A stretch of DNA of 18,085 nt, taken from positions 1 through 18,085 of the forward strand of contig JBNLCM010000067.1 of the NCBI GenBank assembly GCA_050303815.1, in the 5' to 3' direction. Shown piece after piece: positions 15,175 through 18,085 of this stretch (within the stretch, counting starts at the first letter, position 1; each line of letters starts with the position of its first letter). A program made the position numbers and the translations under genes. The DNA comes from Cognatazoarcus sp050303815. Lineage in GTDB: Bacteria; Pseudomonadota; Gammaproteobacteria; Burkholderiales; Rhodocyclaceae. Under the pieces are notes generated by a model that worked only from the letters and a program-made list of their open reading frames with translations, made no database searches and was not told the origin of the DNA.

Positions 15175-16101
15175 TCAGACGCGGTCGATGTGACGTTCGC
15201 CGAACAGGCCCTCGGGCCGCACCAGCAGGAACAGCAGGGCGAGCACGTACGGGAACCAGGATTCGATGCCGCCGCCCACGAAGGGACCGACATAGACCTC
15301 GGCCAGCTTCTCCGAGGCGCCAATGATCAGGCCACCGACGATCGCGCCGGGCACCGAGGTGAAGCCACCGAGGATCAGCACCGGCAGGGCCTTCAGCGCG
15401 GTGAAGGTGAGGGCGAACTGGACGCCGTTGCGCGCCCCCCAGATCAGGCCCGCGACCAGCGCCACGAAACCGGCCACGCCCCACACGATGGCCCAGATGT
15501 GCTGCAGCGGGATACCGATCGACAGGGCCGCCTGGTGGTCATCGGCCACCGCGCGCAGGGCGCGGCCAACCTTGGTGTACTGGAAGAACAGCGCCAGCGA
15601 TCCGACCAGCAGCCCCGCCAGCCCCGCGGCGAACAGGTCGAAGCTGGAGATCAGGATGTTGTGCTGCTCCATCATGTATTCAATGGGCACGTCCTCGATC
15701 CCCAGTTCGAGACCCCGCACGTTGGCCCCCCAGATGCCCTGGGCGATGCCTTCCACCAGGTAGGTGAGGCCGATGGTCGCCATGAACAGCGTGATCGGCG
15801 GCTGGTTCACCAGCGGCCGGAGCACGATCTTCTCGGTCACGATGCCGAGCACGATCATCGATGCCAGCGCCAGCACGAAGGCCAGCCAGAAAACGACGGA
15901 GCCGTCTTCTTCCAGACCGGTCCAGCCGGGCAGCACCTCGGTGAAGCCGACGAAGGTCAGCGCCGCGAAAAACACCATCGCCCCCTGGGCGAAGTTGAAC
16001 ACCCCGGACGCCTTGAAGATCAGCACGAAGCCGAGCGCCACCAGCGAGTACAGCACGCCGGAGAGCAGGCCACCGATCAAAACCTCGAGAAAGAACTGCA
16101 T
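15175..16101 (-). CDS. livH: ABC transporter permease, LivH type
   Basis: This is the first membrane subunit of the HAAT importer. The 308-residue product begins MQFFLEVLIGGLLSGVLYSL, the usual LivH opening with a first helix rich in small residues, and has about eight helices. FNFAQGAMV is the conserved LivH motif, and KVGRALRAVADDHQAALSIG is the coupling loop toward the ATPases. It ends at LLVRPEGLFGERHIDRV, close to the normal family end. The start at 16101 lies 23 bases after the livG stop. The open frame continues upstream across livG (to 16566), but that is a shadow, since the first LivH helix starts at 16101. Confidence 0.94.
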   Translation of the reverse strand: MQFFLEVLIGGLLSGVLYSLVALGFVLIFKASGVFNFAQGAMVFFAALTFVGFTEVLPGWTGLEEDGSVVFWLAFVLALASMIVLGIVTEKIVLRPLVNQPPITLFMATIGLTYLVEGIAQGIWGANVRGLELGIEDVPIEYMMEQHNILISSFDLFAAGLAGLLVGSLALFFQYTKVGRALRAVADDHQAALSIGIPLQHIWAIVWGVAGFVALVAGLIWGARNGVQFALTFTALKALPVLILGGFTSVPGAIVGGLIIGASEKLAEVYVGPFVGGGIESWFPYVLALLFLLVRPEGLFGERHIDRV

Positions 16102-16124
16102 TGCGTGAGCTCCCTTGTCCGCGC

Positions 16125-16952
16125 TCAGTGAGACGTGCCCAGATAGGCGGCGATCACTTCCGGGTTGTTCTTGACCTCGTCGGGCGAGCCGTCGCCGATC
16201 TTCTTGCCGTAGTCCAGCACCACGACCCGGTCGGAGATGTCCATCACCACGCCCATGTCGTGCTCGATCAGCACGATCGTCGTCCCGAACTGATCGTTGA
16301 TGTCGAGGATGAAGCGACACATGTCCTGCTTCTCCTCGACGTTCATGCCGGCCATCGGCTCGTCGAGCAGCAGCATCGACGGCTCCGCCGCCAGCGCGCG
16401 CCCCAGCTCGACCCGCTTCTGGAGGCCATAGGGCAGGCGCCCCACCGGCGTCTTGCGGATGCTCTGGATCTCGAGGAAGTCGATGACCTCCTCCACCTTG
16501 ATGCGGTGCGCGATCTCTTCCTTCTGCGCCTTGCCCCAGTACAGGGCGTGGGCCAGCAGGCCGCACTTCATCTGCAGGTTGCGCCCGGTCATGATGTTGT
16601 CGAGCACGCTCATGCCCTTGAACAGCGCGATGTTCTGGAAGGTGCGGGCAATGCCCTGGCTGGCCGCCTTGTGCGGGTCCATGTCGCGGCGGGTCTCGCC
16701 ATGAAAGACGATGTTGCCCTGCTGCGGGTGATAGACGCCGTTGATCACGTTCAGCATCGAACTCTTGCCCGCCCCGTTGGGACCGATGATCGAGCGGATT
16801 TCGTGCTCGCGCACGTTGAAGCTGATGTCGGTCAGCGCCTTGACGCCGCCGAAGGACAGCGAGATGTTCTTCAGGTCGAGGATCACCTCGCCGATCTGGC
16901 GCCCGCCCTGGGACGCCTCGGCCGATCCGGCCTGCGCGATGTCATTCATCAT
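16125..16952 (-). CDS. livG: ABC transporter ATP-binding protein, LivG type
   Basis: This is the second cytoplasmic ATPase of the importer, partner of LivF. From the ATG at 16952 the 275-residue product has an N-terminal extension of ~20 residues, Walker A GPNGAGKSS (57-65), a signature variant LPYGLQKRVEL (173-183; LivG proteins usually have YGQQ), Walker B LLLDEP (194-199) and the switch His H231. The C-terminal segment GSPDEVKNNPEVIAAYLG is typical of LivG. AGGAGG (16967-16962) precedes it by 9 bases and overlaps the stop codon of the upstream synthetase gene, so translation of the two is probably coupled. A second ATG at 16949 is possible. Confidence 0.94.
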   Translation of the reverse strand: MMNDIAQAGSAEASQGGRQIGEVILDLKNISLSFGGVKALTDISFNVREHEIRSIIGPNGAGKSSMLNVINGVYHPQQGNIVFHGETRRDMDPHKAASQGIARTFQNIALFKGMSVLDNIMTGRNLQMKCGLLAHALYWGKAQKEEIAHRIKVEEVIDFLEIQSIRKTPVGRLPYGLQKRVELGRALAAEPSMLLLDEPMAGMNVEEKQDMCRFILDINDQFGTTIVLIEHDMGVVMDISDRVVVLDYGKKIGDGSPDEVKNNPEVIAAYLGTSH

Positions 16953-16966
16953 CTGTGGGTGCCTCC

Positions 16967-18085
16967 TCAAGCGGCCTTGGCCCCGGCCTGCGGCGGGAAG
17001 GTCTTGCAGTCCTCGATGCGCAGGTCGGCGGCGATCTTGCCCTGCCGGCCGTCTTCGTACTTCACTTCGGTTTCGATGTACTGGTTCTTGTTGCCGCTGT
17101 AGAGCGCATCGACCAGCACCTGGTAGCGCTCGGCGACGAACTTGCGTCGCACCTTTCGGGTCCGGGTCAGCTCACCGTCGTCCGCGTCCAGCTCCTTGTG
17201 CAGGATCAGGAAGCGCCGCACCTGCGAGCCGCTCATCATCGGGTCGGACACCAGTTCGGCGTTGACCTTCTCGATGCACTCCCGGATCAGCTCATAGACC
17301 GGCGCCTGCTGGGCCAGGTCGGTGTAGCCGGCATAGGACATGCCCTGGCGCTCGGCCCAGTTGCCGACCGCCTCGAGCTCGATGTTGATGAAGGCGGTGA
17401 CGTAGTCGTGTCCGCTGCCGAAGCAGACCGCCTCCTTCACGTGCTGGAAGAACTTCAGCTTGTTTTCGATGTAGTTCGGGGCAAACATCGAGCCGTCGTT
17501 GAGTTTGCCCACGTCCTTGGCCCGGTCGATGATCTTGAGGTGACCCTCGTCGTCGAAGTAGCCCGCGTCGCCGGTCAGGAAGTAGCCTTCGTCATTGAGG
17601 GATTCGGCGGTCGCATCAGGCCGCTTGTAGTAGGCCTTCAGCAGCATCGGTCCCTTGACGAGGATCTCCCCGTTGTCGGCCAGCTTGACCTCCACCTGGG
17701 GGGCCGGCACGCCGACGCTGTCGAGCTTGATCTGGCCGTCCGGCTGCAGGCACACGTAGGCGCAGGTCTCGGTCTGGCCGTAGAGCTGCTTCAGATTGAC
17801 GCCAATCGAGCGGTAGAAGCGGAACAGGTCCGGGCCGATCGCCGCGCCCGCAGTGTAGGCCACGCGGATGCGGCTCATGCCCAGCACGTTCTTGAGCGGA
17901 CCGTAGACCAGCAGGTTGCCGAGCCAGTACTGGAGGCGATCGCCGGCAGAGACCGGCTTGCCATCCAGGATATCGGCGCCGACCTTACGGGCCACTTCAA
18001 GGTACTTGTGGAAGACCTTGCGCTTGAACCAGCCGGCGTCCTCCATCCGGATCATCACCTGGGTCAGCAGGTTCTCGAACACCCG
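16967..18085 (-). CDS. AMP-dependent acyl-CoA synthetase, C-terminal 372 residues (partial)
   Basis: Enzymes of this family activate carboxylic acids to acyl-CoA through an acyl-adenylate. The gene enters from the right edge; the N-terminal part, with the first ATP loop, is outside the window. Visible motifs are YGQTET (A5), GYFLTGDAGYFDDEG (A7), IIDRAKDVGKLNDG (A8) and LTRTRKVRRKFV near the C-terminus, which carries the A10 lysine region. The arrangement (long A8 segment, late ERYQVLVDALY) fits the long-chain fatty acyl-CoA synthetase branch, not the short-chain or aryl ones, but the substrate cannot be fixed. It is the first visible gene of the operon. Its stop overlaps the livG ribosome site. 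The operon promoter must lie outside the window. Confidence 0.9.
   Translation of the reverse strand, partial: RVFENLLTQVMIRMEDAGWFKRKVFHKYLEVARKVGADILDGKPVSAGDRLQYWLGNLLVYGPLKNVLGMSRIRVAYTAGAAIGPDLFRFYRSIGVNLKQLYGQTETCAYVCLQPDGQIKLDSVGVPAPQVEVKLADNGEILVKGPMLLKAYYKRPDATAESLNDEGYFLTGDAGYFDDEGHLKIIDRAKDVGKLNDGSMFAPNYIENKLKFFQHVKEAVCFGSGHDYVTAFINIELEAVGNWAERQGMSYAGYTDLAQQAPVYELIRECIEKVNAELVSDPMMSGSQVRRFLILHKELDADDGELTRTRKVRRKFVAERYQVLVDALYSGNKNQYIETEVKYEDGRQGKIAADLRIEDCKTFPPQAGAKAA

Noticed and set aside
13900..16131. A 743-codon open frame on the plus strand, antisense to the liv genes
   Set aside because: Its translation is low-complexity (rich in H, Q, R, G, D) without any fold signature, while the opposite strand encodes well-conserved transporter subunits. 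Long antisense frames are common in GC-rich coding DNA.
16102..16566. N-terminal extension of livH across livG
   Set aside because: It overlaps conserved LivG sequence in another frame; the LivH first helix begins at 16101 and gives the normal family length.

Overview
The window is GC-rich chromosomal DNA (impression by eye, not computed) from a betaproteobacterium, most likely Rhodocyclales (Azoarcus/Thauera/Aromatoleum-like). Three things point there: a tRNA-Tyr/tRNA-Gly/tRNA-Thr/tuf cluster, a PhaM-family polyhydroxyalkanoate granule protein, and a fused 1181-residue indolepyruvate ferredoxin oxidoreductase together with a large ABC-transporter/CoA-ligase operon of the kind seen in aromatic-degrading betaproteobacteria. 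The placement rests on recalled family patterns, not on a search.

Layout. (1) 1-566, minus strand: a near-consensus promoter, tRNA-Tyr(GTA), tRNA-Gly(TCC), tRNA-Thr(GGT), then the first 43 codons of tuf, running off the left edge. (2) 754-5919, plus strand: the fused indolepyruvate ferredoxin oxidoreductase, a membrane-anchored SAM methyltransferase-like protein, and an orphan ParA/MinD-type ATPase preceded by a perfect 9-bp hairpin and followed by a 16-bp hairpin. (3) 6067-8873: a LuxR-type response regulator (minus) and, divergent from it, a membrane hybrid histidine kinase (plus). The kinase seems to start at TTG, overlapping the stop codon of a 7-codon leader ORF. (4) 8928-10238: phaM (plus) convergent with an AEC-family permease (minus). 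(5) 10311-18085, minus strand: one long operon read right to left. It holds an AMP-dependent acyl-CoA synthetase (5' end outside the window), livG, livH, livM, a periplasmic binding protein, a palindrome cluster, livF and a PaaK-like CoA-ligase homologue, and ends at a textbook intrinsic terminator.

How the genes may work together. The right-hand operon pairs a complete branched-chain-amino-acid-type (HAAT) ABC importer with two adenylate-forming enzymes. This suggests uptake of a carboxylic acid, probably aromatic or long-chain, followed by CoA activation. The oxidoreductase at 754-4299 would convert aryl pyruvates from aromatic amino acids to aryl-acetyl-CoA. A shared role in aryl-acetate metabolism is plausible, but the two loci are about 6 kb apart and the link is inference.

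The most unusual items are the PaaK homologue, which lacks the recognisable Ser/Thr/Gly-rich ATP loop; the orphan ParA-like ATPase next to a membrane methyltransferase; the leader ORF/TTG overlap ahead of the kinase; and the overlapping palindromes between the binding-protein gene and livF. I saw no CRISPR array, insertion sequence, integrase or phage gene. No stretch over 300 bases lacks a gene. The largest gaps are 523-753 (divergent promoters) and 6697-6953 (between regulator and kinase).
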